DNA from: Bradyrhizobium sp. SZCCT0148
GTDB taxonomy: Bacteria; Pseudomonadota; Alphaproteobacteria; Rhizobiales; Xanthobacteraceae
NCBI RefSeq assembly: GCF_018129985.1
Contig: NZ_JAFCKT010000011.1
Span: 1-64,000, forward strand
Direction of reading: 5' to 3'
Length of the DNA stretch: 64,000 nt
Part shown: one piece after another, positions 1 through 7,625 of the stretch
How positions within the stretch are numbered: the stretch's first letter is position 1
How the letters are laid out: every line of letters starts with the position of its first letter
Position numbers and translations under genes: made by a program
Notes under the pieces: model-generated
Database searches by the model: none
Told to the model about the DNA's origin: nothing
The model's input: only the letters and a program-made list of their open reading frames with translations

Positions 1-104
1 GCCCGGTCTTCCCTGCGCCCTCTTTCAATCGAGGGCGAAGCGACGAAGCAAAGCTCGGGCGAAATGCGCCGCGAGGATGATCAATCATGTGTGCCGTTGA
101 ACAC

Positions 105-242
105 CGCTCTCGTGCCCCGGACGCAGCAGGGCGCTTCTTCAGCGGTGCGCTGCAGAGCCGCGGCCCATCCATCAGCGAATGCCGGCTCCGCGCGGCAACG
201 CGGAGGGCGTTGCAGCGCGTCCGGGACACGGAGGCGAGAGCG
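105..242. repeat. Dispersed Bradyrhizobium-type palindromic repeat
   Basis: The ends of this stretch are inverted: CTCTCGTGCCCCGGACGC near 108-125 matches, in reverse and with an insertion, the GCGTCCGGGACACG block near 216-230 followed by GAGAGCG. The middle carries a GCTGCAGAGCCG block. I recognise the pattern from memory as a dispersed intergenic element of Bradyrhizobium. No open reading frame in 1-425 looks like a gene, so this stretch is read as non-coding. Confidence 0.55.
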
Positions 243-299
243 GTGAGTTTGATACGTTCGTCACCTGCGTCAACAATGGCGCAAAGTACCCCAGACATG

Positions 300-330
300 A
301 GAAAGCGCCCGTGGGGGGCGGGCGCTTTCT
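300..330. terminator. 12-bp GC-rich hairpin, likely terminator of the 426-629 gene
   Basis: Positions 300-311 and 319-330 are perfectly complementary (12 bp around AGAAAGCGCCCG) with a seven-base, mostly G loop. It lies about 95 bp past the stop of the minus-strand gene at 426-629. There is only a short T-rich tail (TTTCT) on either strand, so termination is inferred from stem strength and position. Confidence 0.6.
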
Positions 331-425
331 GTAGTCGACTTGGGGTTGGGGTCGTCTACATATCCACGTGGCGACTTTGGGGGGCTGGTAAAGAGCCGCG
401 TGAATTCCTGAAACTCATGTCTCCC

Positions 426-629
426 TTAGCGAACGAGCGAGGTGTTCGCGCTGGTGATGGTCACCGGCTTGCCGGCCTTCATGACGCGTGCGGTCTGGGT
501 GAGACCTTCATCCGAACTCGTCGTGCGCGCGGTGATGCCAAGGCCCGCGACTGCGATCCCTGCCACCAGGGCAACGACCACGATCTTGAGGTGGGTCGAG
601 CGGTCTGCGCTGTAAATCGAGTGGTTCAT
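426..629 (-). CDS. Small single-pass membrane protein, function unknown
   Basis: A 67-residue protein. The start at 629 is chosen because AGGAG lies about seven bases upstream; an in-frame upstream ATG at 668 has no such signal. Residues about 15-32 form one hydrophobic segment (IVVVALVAGIAVAGLGITA), followed by a short polar tail (ARTTSSDEGLTQ). This suggests an inner-membrane anchor or an uncleaved signal with a small periplasmic tail. No catalytic motif is visible. It is transcribed alone towards the hairpin at 300-330. I recall similar short proteins in Bradyrhizobium genomes but cannot name a function. Confidence 0.6.
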   Translation of the reverse strand: MNHSIYSADRSTHLKIVVVALVAGIAVAGLGITARTTSSDEGLTQTARVMKAGKPVTITSANTSLVR

Positions 630-923
630 GGAAGGCTCCTGCCGCCATCTACCCGAAGTAGTCGCCACCCTGTTCGGGCAGGTTCATGCTTCCGGTGCCC
701 AACAACCTAGTATTGGGGGGATCCGTTCCCAAGAGGCCATCACAAGAGCGTGAATGGTCGTGAAAACTCGCGATCAAGAGCGAGCCTTGATCGTGCATTT
801 CGGCAGTTATTTCAAGGCCGTAATATGCCTTCCGGGTGCTTTCTCCAGGTTTGGTCGTCAAAGCACCGGGAACTCAAAAAGCATTTGCCTGTGGCCGAAA
901 AACACACGGCTTCTTAAGGCAAA

Positions 924-3065
924 TCAGATGCTTCCGACCGTTTTCAACCTCGCCCGGGGGTGGATCTCGGCCTGCGACAGCACCGTTGTCTGGGCCCGGA
1001 ACCGCTCCACCAGGGAGCGGACGAAGGGACGAATTGCCGCAGAGGTGACCAGCACCGGCGCCTCGCCCTCGCGGGCGGCGCGCTCGAACGCCTCGCGCAC
1101 GCCGGTCATGAACTCCGACAGTTTCGAGGGTTGCATCGCAAGGCTGCGCTCCTCGCCCTGGCCGATGATGGATTCGGCAAAGGCCTGCTCCCACCGCGCC
1201 GACAGCGCGATCAGCGGCAGATAGCCGGCATAGGAGGTGTTCTGCGCGCAGATCTGCCGCGCCAGGCGGGCGCGGACGTGCTCGACCATCGTGGCGGGAT
1301 TGCGCGAGAAGGCGAGCGAGTCGGCGATGCCCTCGAGGATGGTCGAGAGATCGCGGATCGAGATCCGCTCGGCGAGCAGCAGCTGCAGCACGCGCTGGAT
1401 GCCGGAGACCGTGACCTGTCCGGGGACGATGTCCTTGACCAGCTCGCTCTGCTCCTTCGGCAGCTCCTTGAGGAGTTTCTGCACCTCGCCATAGGACAAC
1501 AGGTCCGACATGTTGGCCTTGAGCAGCTCGGTGAGGTGGGTCGAGAGCACGGTGGCGGCATCGACGACGGTGTAGCCCTTGAGCGAGGCCTCCTCCTTGA
1601 GGCTGGCGTCGACCCAGGTCGCGGGCAGGCCGAAGGTCGGCTCGGTGGTGTGGATGCCGGGCACCTGCACCTGGCTGCCGCCGGGATCCATGACCATGAA
1701 CTGGTTCGGCCAGATCTTGCCGGTGCCGGCGTCGACCTCCTTGATCTTGATGATGTAGGTGTTGGCCTCGAGCTGGACGTTGTCGAGGATGCGGACCGCC
1801 GGCATCACGAAGCCCATCTCGATCGCGAGCGAGCGGCGCAGCGCCTTGATCTGCTCGGTGAGGCGGTCGGTGCCGTCGGGGCCGTTGACCAGCGGCAGCA
1901 GCGCGTAGCCGAGTTCGATCTTGAGGTCGTCGATCTTGAGCGCCGCGGAGATCGGCTCCTCGGCCGCGGCGGAGCCCGGCGCACCCGGCGTTCCCGCGGC
2001 GGGCGCGGTCTTCGCGACTTCGACGGCCCTGGCGGTCGCCCGGTTGCGGTTGCGGGCGTGCCAGGCGAGCGCGCCGGCGCCGCCGCCGAGCGCGAGGAAG
2101 GGGAGGGTTGGAATGCCCGGCAGGGCCGCCAGCACCAGCATCACCGCGGAGGACATCGCGAGCGCCTGCGGGTAGCCCGAGAACTGCTTCATCAGCGCCT
2201 TGTCGGCGGCGCCGGTGACGCCGGCCTTGGAGACGAGCAGGCCCGCCGCGGTCGACACGATCAGCGCCGGCACCTGGGTGACGAGGCCGTCACCGACCGT
2301 CAGCAGCGTGTAGCTGCGCCCGGCGTCGGCGAAGGACAGGCCCTGCTGCGCGACACCGATGATCATGCCGCCGACGACGTTGATGAAGACGATCAAGAGG
2401 CCCGCGATGGCATCGCCGCGGACGAACTTCGAGGCACCGTCCATCGCGCCGAAGAAGCCGCTTTCGTCCTCCAGCTCCTTGCGGCGATGCTTGGCGACCG
2501 CCTCGTCGATCAGGCCGGCGGAGAGGTCGGCGTCGATCGCCATCTGCTTGCCGGGCATGGCATCGAGGTGGAAGCGCGCGGCGACTTCGGCGATACGGCC
2601 CGAACCCTTGGTGATGACGACGAAATTGACGATGATCAGGATGGCGAAGACGATGATGCCGATGACGAAATTGCCGCCCATCACGAAGCTGCCGAAGGCC
2701 TCGATGACGTGACCGGCGGCCGCCGTGCCCTCGTGCCCGTGCGACAGGATCAGCCGGGTCGAGGCCATGTTGAGCGACAGGCGCAGCATGGTCGAGATCA
2801 AGAGGACGGTCGGGAAGGCCGAGAATTCGAGCGGCGTCTGGATGAACAGCGAGGTCATCAGGATCAGGATCGAGAGTGTGATCGAGATCGCCAGGAACAG
2901 GTCCAGCACGATCGCGGGCAGCGGCAGGATCAGCACCACCAGGATGGTGAGGATGCCGAGCGCCAGCGCGATGTCGCCGCGCTTGAGGATGTTGATGATC
3001 TCGTTGACGGTGGGGACGCCGGCATTCGTGCTGGCTACGCCCTGTCCCGCGGTGACGTCGACCAT
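924..3065 (-). CDS. flhA: Flagellar type III export gate protein FlhA
   Basis: This 713-residue protein has the usual FlhA length and layout. An N-terminal half with about eight membrane segments (from about residue 25) includes the conserved FHIPEP-type loop, here RFHLDAMPGKQMAIDADLSA, and the cytoplasmic C-terminal half ends LKTVGSI. FlhA forms the nonameric gate of the flagellar export apparatus and takes substrate-chaperone complexes and proton flow. The start at 3065 is preferred over the longer frame to 3167 because a GGGGGAG signal lies just upstream and the extra 34 residues are low-complexity. A CtrA-like box and a hairpin lie about 145-185 bp upstream. No other flagellar gene is in the window, so operon partners would lie elsewhere. 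Confidence 0.95.
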   Translation of the reverse strand: MVDVTAGQGVASTNAGVPTVNEIINILKRGDIALALGILTILVVLILPLPAIVLDLFLAISITLSILILMTSLFIQTPLEFSAFPTVLLISTMLRLSLNMASTRLILSHGHEGTAAAGHVIEAFGSFVMGGNFVIGIIVFAILIIVNFVVITKGSGRIAEVAARFHLDAMPGKQMAIDADLSAGLIDEAVAKHRRKELEDESGFFGAMDGASKFVRGDAIAGLLIVFINVVGGMIIGVAQQGLSFADAGRSYTLLTVGDGLVTQVPALIVSTAAGLLVSKAGVTGAADKALMKQFSGYPQALAMSSAVMLVLAALPGIPTLPFLALGGGAGALAWHARNRNRATARAVEVAKTAPAAGTPGAPGSAAAEEPISAALKIDDLKIELGYALLPLVNGPDGTDRLTEQIKALRRSLAIEMGFVMPAVRILDNVQLEANTYIIKIKEVDAGTGKIWPNQFMVMDPGGSQVQVPGIHTTEPTFGLPATWVDASLKEEASLKGYTVVDAATVLSTHLTELLKANMSDLLSYGEVQKLLKELPKEQSELVKDIVPGQVTVSGIQRVLQLLLAERISIRDLSTILEGIADSLAFSRNPATMVEHVRARLARQICAQNTSYAGYLPLIALSARWEQAFAESIIGQGEERSLAMQPSKLSEFMTGVREAFERAAREGEAPVLVTSAAIRPFVRSLVERFRAQTTVLSQAEIHPRARLKTVGSI

Positions 3066-3207
3066 GGTAGCTGCTCCCCCGCGCGACTGCCGTCCGCGCG
3101 CCCCAATTGTCTGCGCGGCAGCCGAAGGGCCGCCGTTCCGAAAGTGAGGCACCGCACTGGCGTCCACGGGGGACCTCCCGTTTTACGCGGCTGACGACAC
3201 TCGACTT

Positions 3208-3230
3208 CACCCGGCAATTCTTGCCGGGTG
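3208..3230. promoter_or_regulatory. 10-bp hairpin in the flhA leader
   Basis: CACCCGGCAA (3208-3217) and TTGCCGGGTG (3221-3230) are perfect inverted repeats with a three-base loop. No T tract follows on either strand. In the flhA direction it sits just downstream of the CtrA-like box, so it would lie near the 5' end of the flhA transcript. It could stabilise the leader or be an operator; the sequence does not decide. Confidence 0.5.
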
Positions 3231-3234
3231 TATG

Positions 3235-3250
3235 GTTAGCAAAGGGTTAA
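3235..3250 (-). promoter_or_regulatory. CtrA-like binding site upstream of flhA
   Basis: Read on the flhA strand, the site is TTAA-N7-CTAAC and continues as CAT. This differs in one base from the alphaproteobacterial CtrA consensus TTAA-N7-TTAAC and ends in a near copy of the TTAACCAT half-site. CtrA controls flagellar genes, including export genes, in Caulobacter and relatives. Position upstream of flhA and match quality support the call; binding is inferred. Confidence 0.6.
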
Positions 3251-3313
3251 CGCGGGGGTGCGGCAGGTGGTCAGGCCGGGGTGTTCCGGGCGCGGTCGGT
3301 CACGGAGGAATCC

Positions 3314-3395
3314 GTCACGCCCGGGCTTGTCCCGGGCATCCACGTTCTGCGTGCCGGTGGAAAGGCGTGGATGGCCGGGTCAAGCCCGGTTGCCC
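3314..3395. repeat. Bradyrhizobium intergenic palindrome, right end not canonical
   Basis: The left arm (3314-3344) contains CCCGGGCTTGTCCCGGGCAT and ends CCACG. The right arm (3365-3389) starts CGTGGATGGCCGGG and reaches TCAAGCCCGG. A complete unit, as I remember the family, ends CCATGACG; here the sequence instead turns to TTGCCCAG after 3389. The missing end is found at 14437-14444 beyond the integrase. A further perfect 9-bp hairpin (3430-3438 with 3444-3452) lies just to the right. Confidence 0.65.
3379..3389 (+). other. Candidate left attachment site (attL core)
   Basis: The 11-base word GTCAAGCCCGG recurs at 14426-14436, past the integrase. Joining 3389 directly to 14437 would restore a canonical palindromic repeat ending CCATGACG. 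A weaker alternative is the 7-base CATGACG at 3521-3527 and 14438-14444, which would place 3390-3520 outside the element. Confidence 0.45.
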
Positions 3396-3565
3396 AGTCC
3401 TTCCTGGCTGGCGCTTTTACGTCATCTTGAGCCCGGGGGCTATCCCCGGGCTGGGTGCAGCAAGAGAGAGTCCGGGCCGCGCACGAAGGAAGCCATGCCG
3501 CCCGGTGTGGGGGTTTTTGTCATGACGCGGACACTCGCCCACTTGTCCGCGGCCGCCCCTATGCG

Positions 3566-4411
3566 TCAGGCGGCGATCTCACGTTTTCCCAGCACGGCGA
3601 CGCCCAGCACGGCGGCCGGGCTGGCCTTCTCCCGGCGAGCAATGGCGATGCCGTTACCCTCGGCCTGCACGATGTAGTGCTCCTCCTCCAGCTCCAACGT
3701 CCGAATGCGGTGGTCGAGATCGGCGAGTTTGCGCTTTCGATCATTAGGATGCATGACGATGAGGCCGCGGCGCAGCTCGTCGGCCCGGAGCTCGTCGATC
3801 CGGGCGTGAAGGGCGTCCACGAGCTGGTCGGCACAGAGCCACGCCATTGTCGCGACGGCCTCATATGCGGCGCCGGACCAGCCGCTGACGTACTGTACAC
3901 TCAGCTGGCCGTTCTCGACCTTGATGCTCGGTGCTCCTTGCTTAGCGAGAGCCTCCACGTGCCGGTCGGCCTGAATGTACAGGTCCTCCACCGGAGGAAC
4001 CGAGTTAGCCACGCTCTTTCGCGTACTGAGGATCTGCTCGATCTCGATGCGTACAATCTCCACGCACTCCTGCAAGTCGTCGCTCTCGTCGCGATGCCAC
4101 TCAACAACGGGAACATCGGCTAGCTCAATGCCGACGGGGAGGCTGTCGAGCCACGAGCGCAGGCGCGCGACTTGACGTGCGAGGCAGGCGTGCCGCGCTT
4201 GCTCGGTCTGGCGTCTGCCGTCGAGGCGCTCGACCTCCGCCTCTAAGGCCGCCCATCGATCAGGATCAGCGTCTTCGCTCATATTGCGCATCGCCACGTG
4301 ACACTCGCTGATGCGCTGCATCGTCAGGTCGATAAGGCTCCGGGCCTGGTCGACCTCGTCGGCGAGGCGTGAGAGCTTGGCGTTGGCTTTCGCCGTCAGT
4401 TTGGCTGTCAT
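3566..4411 (-). CDS. Coiled-coil protein of the element, function unknown
   Basis: 281 residues. GAGGAGGT lies five bases before the ATG at 4411 and overlaps the stop codon of the upstream gene, so translation is probably coupled. Residues about 1-120 and 225-270 are rich in Glu, Arg, Leu and Ala in heptad-like order (for example RWAALEAEVERLDGRR), suggesting coiled coils. The middle (about 155-215) is more globular. No enzyme motif or membrane segment is seen. It is the last gene of a three-gene minus-strand operon at the left end of the element. Its role could be structural or in packaging, but this is a guess from position. Confidence 0.6.
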   Translation of the reverse strand: MTAKLTAKANAKLSRLADEVDQARSLIDLTMQRISECHVAMRNMSEDADPDRWAALEAEVERLDGRRQTEQARHACLARQVARLRSWLDSLPVGIELADVPVVEWHRDESDDLQECVEIVRIEIEQILSTRKSVANSVPPVEDLYIQADRHVEALAKQGAPSIKVENGQLSVQYVSGWSGAAYEAVATMAWLCADQLVDALHARIDELRADELRRGLIVMHPNDRKRKLADLDHRIRTLELEEEHYIVQAEGNGIAIARREKASPAAVLGVAVLGKREIAA

Positions 4412-4421
4412 CGTTACCTCC

Positions 4422-4778
4422 TCAGTGCCGCCATGCGTCAACGAGCCGACGATCGCGCTCGGCCCGGGCCGCTTCTGCGTCGCGGGCCGGCGAAGTTGTC
4501 GGCCGTCGCTCTAATGCCGCCAGCTCGGCGGCGAGAGGCTGCCGTTGCTGAGGCGCTGGCTCGCGCCATGCATTCGACAGTCTCTCCCTGCGAGCCTCGA
4601 CGTCGGCGAACTTTCTCGCTGTCTCCTCGTCGAAGAAGGCTGGCACGCGCGCGGAGTCCATCACGCAGATGGTTCGTCGCACCATATAGCCGTCGCGAAG
4701 CAGTCCTCGCTCGTCGAGTGCCTCGTCCGAATGGGCGAGCGCCCCGTCTCTCACTCTCAGATACGTAATGTGGTTCAT
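4422..4778 (-). CDS. Small charged protein of the element, function unknown
   Basis: 118 residues, with GGAAGAG just before the ATG. The N-terminal half (about 1-60) has alternating short hydrophobic stretches and looks folded. The C-terminal half is highly charged and Ala/Arg-rich (AERDRRLVDAWRH at the end), probably helical. The stop overlaps the ribosome binding site of the next gene (3566-4411), so the two are co-expressed. No family recognised. Confidence 0.55.
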   Translation of the reverse strand: MNHITYLRVRDGALAHSDEALDERGLLRDGYMVRRTICVMDSARVPAFFDEETARKFADVEARRERLSNAWREPAPQQRQPLAAELAALERRPTTSPARDAEAARAERDRRLVDAWRH

Positions 4779-4870
4779 GGTCTCTTCCTTGAAGGTGCGG
4801 CCGGCGCAATGCCTGCCATTGCCCTTAGAGTGGCATGCTACCTTCGGTAGAATCGACCAAGCAATCGCAA

Positions 4871-5407
4871 TTACTCTATGCGCATAGTTCCAGGCGCGAG
4901 CTGTTCGAACTCGTCGTCTTCAGCGGTGTCTTCGTTGGCAGCGACCGGGATCTCGTTCGATGGCGGCGCGAGCGCGAGCAACATTGGAACTGGAAGGCCG
5001 CGCCTGTTTAGCTCGGCGGCCGCTTCCTCAACGGTGTACTCACGAGGCGACTCCTTGACGTCGAGCTGCAGAGGCAGAACGCGCTCAAGCAGCTTTGCGA
5101 ATGTCTGGCGCTCCTTGCTCGCGAGCATCATGAGATAACCAGTAAGTCCGTCCTTGCCCTTGCCGTCTTGTCCTAAGAGCGCCGCAGCCTGCAAGATCGC
5201 GTCCTTGAGCATCACTGTCGTGCGATTGCGCTGGCCCTTCGCGCGTCCCGGCCCCGGTCGCGTTCCCTTGGCAAACGATCCATCGGGCTTGCGCGGTGTC
5301 TTTGCCTTTCCGGGCAGATGATGCAGTTCTGCCGATGGAGCGGCGGACTTGGTCTCTTGCCCCACCACGCGCCACGGCTTGCTGGTGTTCCTCGCCTTGC
5401 TGGTCAT
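4871..5407 (-). CDS. DUF5681-like phage-type basic protein
   Basis: 178 residues from the ATG at 5407; the longer frame to 5461 lacks a good signal. Residues about 30-60 hold a basic segment of the pattern GTRPGPGRAKGQRNRTT. A helical region follows, with LKDAILQAAALLG and then LTGYLMMLASKERQTFAKLL and RVLPLQL. This order (GRPKG-type arm, then a helical block ending in xRVLPLQ) is common in small proteins of proteobacterial prophages and islands, some placed near terminase genes. A DNA-binding or terminase-small-subunit-like role is possible but not shown. The acidic C-terminus (about 150-178) is unusual. It heads the left-end minus-strand operon. Confidence 0.6.
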   Translation of the reverse strand: MTSKARNTSKPWRVVGQETKSAAPSAELHHLPGKAKTPRKPDGSFAKGTRPGPGRAKGQRNRTTVMLKDAILQAAALLGQDGKGKDGLTGYLMMLASKERQTFAKLLERVLPLQLDVKESPREYTVEEAAAELNRRGLPVPMLLALAPPSNEIPVAANEDTAEDDEFEQLAPGTMRIE

Positions 5408-5720
5408 GCCTTCGTCGTCCTCGGTTGGGCACGACGCAGGTTGATCTAAACGGGCATGCAATTTTGCGCCGCGCGCTGGCCCAGCAATAAGCCCCGGCCT
5501 GTCGTGTGAGCAATCGCGGTGAATAACGGAGCTGCAGTGATGCGATACTGTCGCTGCGGGCCACCGGGCGAGAACCGGCTATTTCGCGCGTTGGCGGTTG
5601 CACCGAGTCTGTTGAGTGTATCTGAGAATGGTATTTTTCTCCGGAGGGGCACTCGCTTCGCTCGGTTTCGGCTCATATTTGGTGGTACCAACAGCCTGCC
5701 CAGCGCCAAGTTCGCTAGCC

Positions 5721-5934
5721 CGGTTACCGCGAATACTGCGGTTACCGCGAATACTCGGGGTACGGGGTAAGCCGCGATTACTCGAAGGCTTGCGATGGCT
5801 GCAGGGAGGATGGTGGCGATGTTCGCACACCTGCAACTGCCTGCGGCGGCTACTTTTGCAGCTCTCCCACACTCATTCCCAGTTACTGCTTACAATTGGT
5901 ATTCGTGGTAACCGTCACGCCCCCGGTATTCGCA
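5721..5934. repeat. Iteron-like repeats, unit CGGTTACCGCGAATACT
   Basis: Two perfect 17-base copies lie at 5721-5737 and 5739-5755 (period 18). A degraded third copy, GGTAAGCCGCGATTACT, follows at about 5766-5782. An inverted copy with one mismatch in 16 bases (GTATTCGTGGTAACCG) is at 5899-5914, and a partial inverted copy (GTATTCGC) is at 5926-5933. Tandem copies plus inverted copies upstream of a Rep operon are typical of plasmid-type iterons bound by a replication initiator, and are also consistent with operators of an autorepressor. Confidence 0.65.
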
Positions 5935-6127
5935 CGTTGGCCCCGCGCCCGCCCGGTGGTGGCGCCGCAAACCGCAGCCTTAGCCCATGTGTATAACTGA
6001 AAGTTGGCGATTGCACACCCACCGTGCCCCGTGCAAGCATAAGGGCAGCTGAGCGCGCGCCACGCGGTCAAACGCTTTATCGAGACGAATAACGCGGCCC
6101 TGTCCACTACGGTGAGTCATCCGCTTG

Positions 6128-6176
6128 GCGCTCAAGAGAAACTGAGAACCCGACAGCGGTTCTTTGTCTTGAGCGC
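6128..6176. repeat. Large interrupted dyad upstream of the AlpA-like gene
   Basis: GCGCTCAAGA (6128-6137) pairs perfectly with TCTTGAGCGC (6167-6176). Inside it AGAACC (6145-6150) pairs with GGTTCT (6158-6163) around a seven-base loop. The structure is about 84 bp before the ATG at 6260. It may be a single-strand primase site, a regulator operator or an RNA leader structure. No T tract follows, so a terminator is unlikely. Confidence 0.6.
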
Positions 6177-6259
6177 GCCGCACCAGCACAGTCACAGCAC
6201 ACTCACGTCAAAGACCTCATCGCGGTTCTCTCCAGTTCAAAGCTGCGGAGACCATTCCG

Positions 6260-6556
6260 ATGCCGAAGTCATCGTCGTTCGAAAAGCACATTGCAAACCA
6301 TCCGCTGCCAGCCGGCGCGAAGCGAGCCCCCAACCGCTGGCGCGCTGACTATCCCATCCCTGCCGTAAGCAACGGTCGCGCGTTGATCGATCCGCGCGAG
6401 ACCGCGCGGCGCGTCGGCTGTCACCCCGTCACGCTGTATCGCTGGATGAAGACGCTGCCGGGCTTCCCGATCGCCATTCGCATCAGCCCTAACCGCATCG
6501 CGTTCTTTGAGGACGAGGTCACCGCGTACATCGACAGCCGCCCGAGAGTCGCGTGA
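6260..6556 (+). CDS. AlpA-like HTH protein (excisionase/regulator)
   Basis: 98 residues. Residues about 42-95 form a MerR/AlpA-type winged helix: LIDPRETARRVGCHPVTLYR with the recognition helix, then a wing (FPIAIRISPNRIAFFEDEV) and the closing helix YIDSR. AlpA proteins act in P4-like and PICI elements as excision factors and as activators of the integrase or excision genes. The 40-residue N-terminal extension is basic and looks disordered. GGAG lies about nine bases before the ATG. It is the first gene of the rightward replication operon and probably controls excision together with the integrase at the far right end. Confidence 0.8.
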   Translation: MPKSSSFEKHIANHPLPAGAKRAPNRWRADYPIPAVSNGRALIDPRETARRVGCHPVTLYRWMKTLPGFPIAIRISPNRIAFFEDEVTAYIDSRPRVA

Positions 6557-6563
6557 CCAAAGC

Positions 6564-6606
6564 AAAAAAAAAAACCCGCCCAGACAGAGCCACCTGTCCG
6601 AGCGGG
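6564..6606 (-). terminator. Intrinsic terminator on the minus strand, facing no annotated gene
   Basis: Read on the minus strand, CCCGC (6606-6602) pairs with GCGGG (6579-6575), and GACAG/CTGTC (6594-6598 with 6583-6587) extends the stem. Eleven consecutive T follow (6574-6564). This is a canonical Rho-independent terminator for leftward transcription. It lies between the AlpA-like gene and the primase gene, both rightward, so the transcript it stops is not accounted for by any coding gene. Confidence 0.75.
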
Positions 6607-6638
6607 CTGTTCAGCATGTTCTGGAAGGAGAACAAGCC

Positions 6639-7625
6639 GTGTCTAAGAATACCACAGGACCGAATACCGAGCCAGCACCCGTGCTCCATGCAGCACTGCG
6701 ATACGCGCGGCGTGGCTGCGCAGTATTTCCCGTCAGAGGCGATCGCATCCCGCATTTGTCCATGGAGAAGACGGGCCGGCGATGGGGGGCGTCGAGCGAC
6801 ACAGAGACTGTCGAACGAATGTTTCGGCGCTATCCGCGTGCTGATGTGGCCATCGAGACCGGCGCGGTTTCCGGTTTCTTCGCTATCGACGTTGACAACA
6901 AGAATGGAAAGAACGGCAACGCGGCTCTGGAGGCTCTGCAGCATCACCACCGAGGACATCTGCCCCATACCGCGATAGTTGAGACGCAGAACGGTAGTCA
7001 CTGGTACTACAGATATCCCGGTCGTCATGTCCTCAGCACCACGTCAAAGCTCGGCGACGGCATAGACGTCCGGGGTGACGGCGCATACGTGATAGCGCCG
7101 CCATCTCGCGGCCGCCGCTGGATCACCAGCTTCTATGCCATCGCGCCCGCGCCATCATGGCTCATTGATTTGGTCTGCGAACAGCGGCGGTCGGCGTCGC
7201 ATCGCTCATCGTTCGGAGCAGTTCCGCGGGAGCTTCCGCCGGCCGAAGTTCTGGCGATGATGACGGAGAGCGCCGGGCGTGGGCTTTCCGATGACCCGAA
7301 TGACGTGTTGGCTGCCGAAAACACCGATCTCAAGATATGGTGCGCGCTTCGCGTAATACCAGCCGACGTGAACTACGATGACTGGACCAAAATCGGTTTT
7401 GCTATCTATGCCGCATTAGGAGATAGCGGTTTCGGGCACTTCGACGAGTGGAGCCGTGATGCTCCGAACAAGTACCCCGGCGACAGAGCCATTCAGGACA
7501 AGTGGCGCGAGTGCGCCAAGGTCAAGTCCATTCGCGAGGACACAGTTTACTGGTTTGCGGATCAGTACGACCGAAGTTGGCGCGACGCTTATCGCGTGAT
7601 GCTCGCGCAGGAGTTCGGTGCATGA
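6639..7625 (+). CDS. Primase-polymerase (AEP type) with PriCT-2-like C-terminus
   Basis: 328 residues from a GTG at 6639, chosen because GGAGAA lies eight bases upstream; the frame open to 6507 overlaps the AlpA-like gene. Residues about 15-190 form a bifunctional primase/polymerase domain. FAIDVD (about 81-86) carries the metal-binding Asp pair, HWYYRYPG follows, and GIDVRGDGAYVIAPPSR is the usual closing motif. Residues about 250-310 (WTKIGFAIYAALG, FDEWSRDAP) resemble PriCT-2, found in element primases next to helicases. It would make primers or copy DNA during replication of the excised element. The stop overlaps the next start by four bases (ATGA). Confidence 0.85.
   Translation: MSKNTTGPNTEPAPVLHAALRYARRGCAVFPVRGDRIPHLSMEKTGRRWGASSDTETVERMFRRYPRADVAIETGAVSGFFAIDVDNKNGKNGNAALEALQHHHRGHLPHTAIVETQNGSHWYYRYPGRHVLSTTSKLGDGIDVRGDGAYVIAPPSRGRRWITSFYAIAPAPSWLIDLVCEQRRSASHRSSFGAVPRELPPAEVLAMMTESAGRGLSDDPNDVLAAENTDLKIWCALRVIPADVNYDDWTKIGFAIYAALGDSGFGHFDEWSRDAPNKYPGDRAIQDKWRECAKVKSIREDTVYWFADQYDRSWRDAYRVMLAQEFGA

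Larger units (their letters stand above)
5408..6259. other. 852-bp non-coding region with origin-like structure
   Basis: No reading frame here has a convincing start or composition. The region sits between the leftward operon (starting at 5407) and the rightward AlpA/primase/Rep operon (starting at 6260), where promoters for both must lie. It contains the iteron-like repeats at 5721-5934 and a large dyad at 6128-6176, listed separately. Together they make this the most likely origin of replication or main control region of the element. Confidence 0.55.

Noticed and set aside
649..861. 70-codon minus-strand frame before the small membrane gene
   Set aside because: No ribosome site and no recognisable pattern.
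960..3194. Long plus-strand open frame across flhA
   Set aside because: It is the antisense of flhA; composition is Arg/Gly/Asp-rich as in GC-rich shadow frames, and flhA is certain.
3430..3452. Hairpin AGCCCGGGG/CCCCGGGCT as terminator of the left operon
   Set aside because: No T tract follows leftward and it resembles the intergenic repeats of the chromosome; its side of the element boundary is uncertain.
5721..5934. CRISPR array as an explanation of the tandem repeats
   Set aside because: Only two exact copies with a one-base gap and inverted copies; no spacers of constant length and no cas genes.
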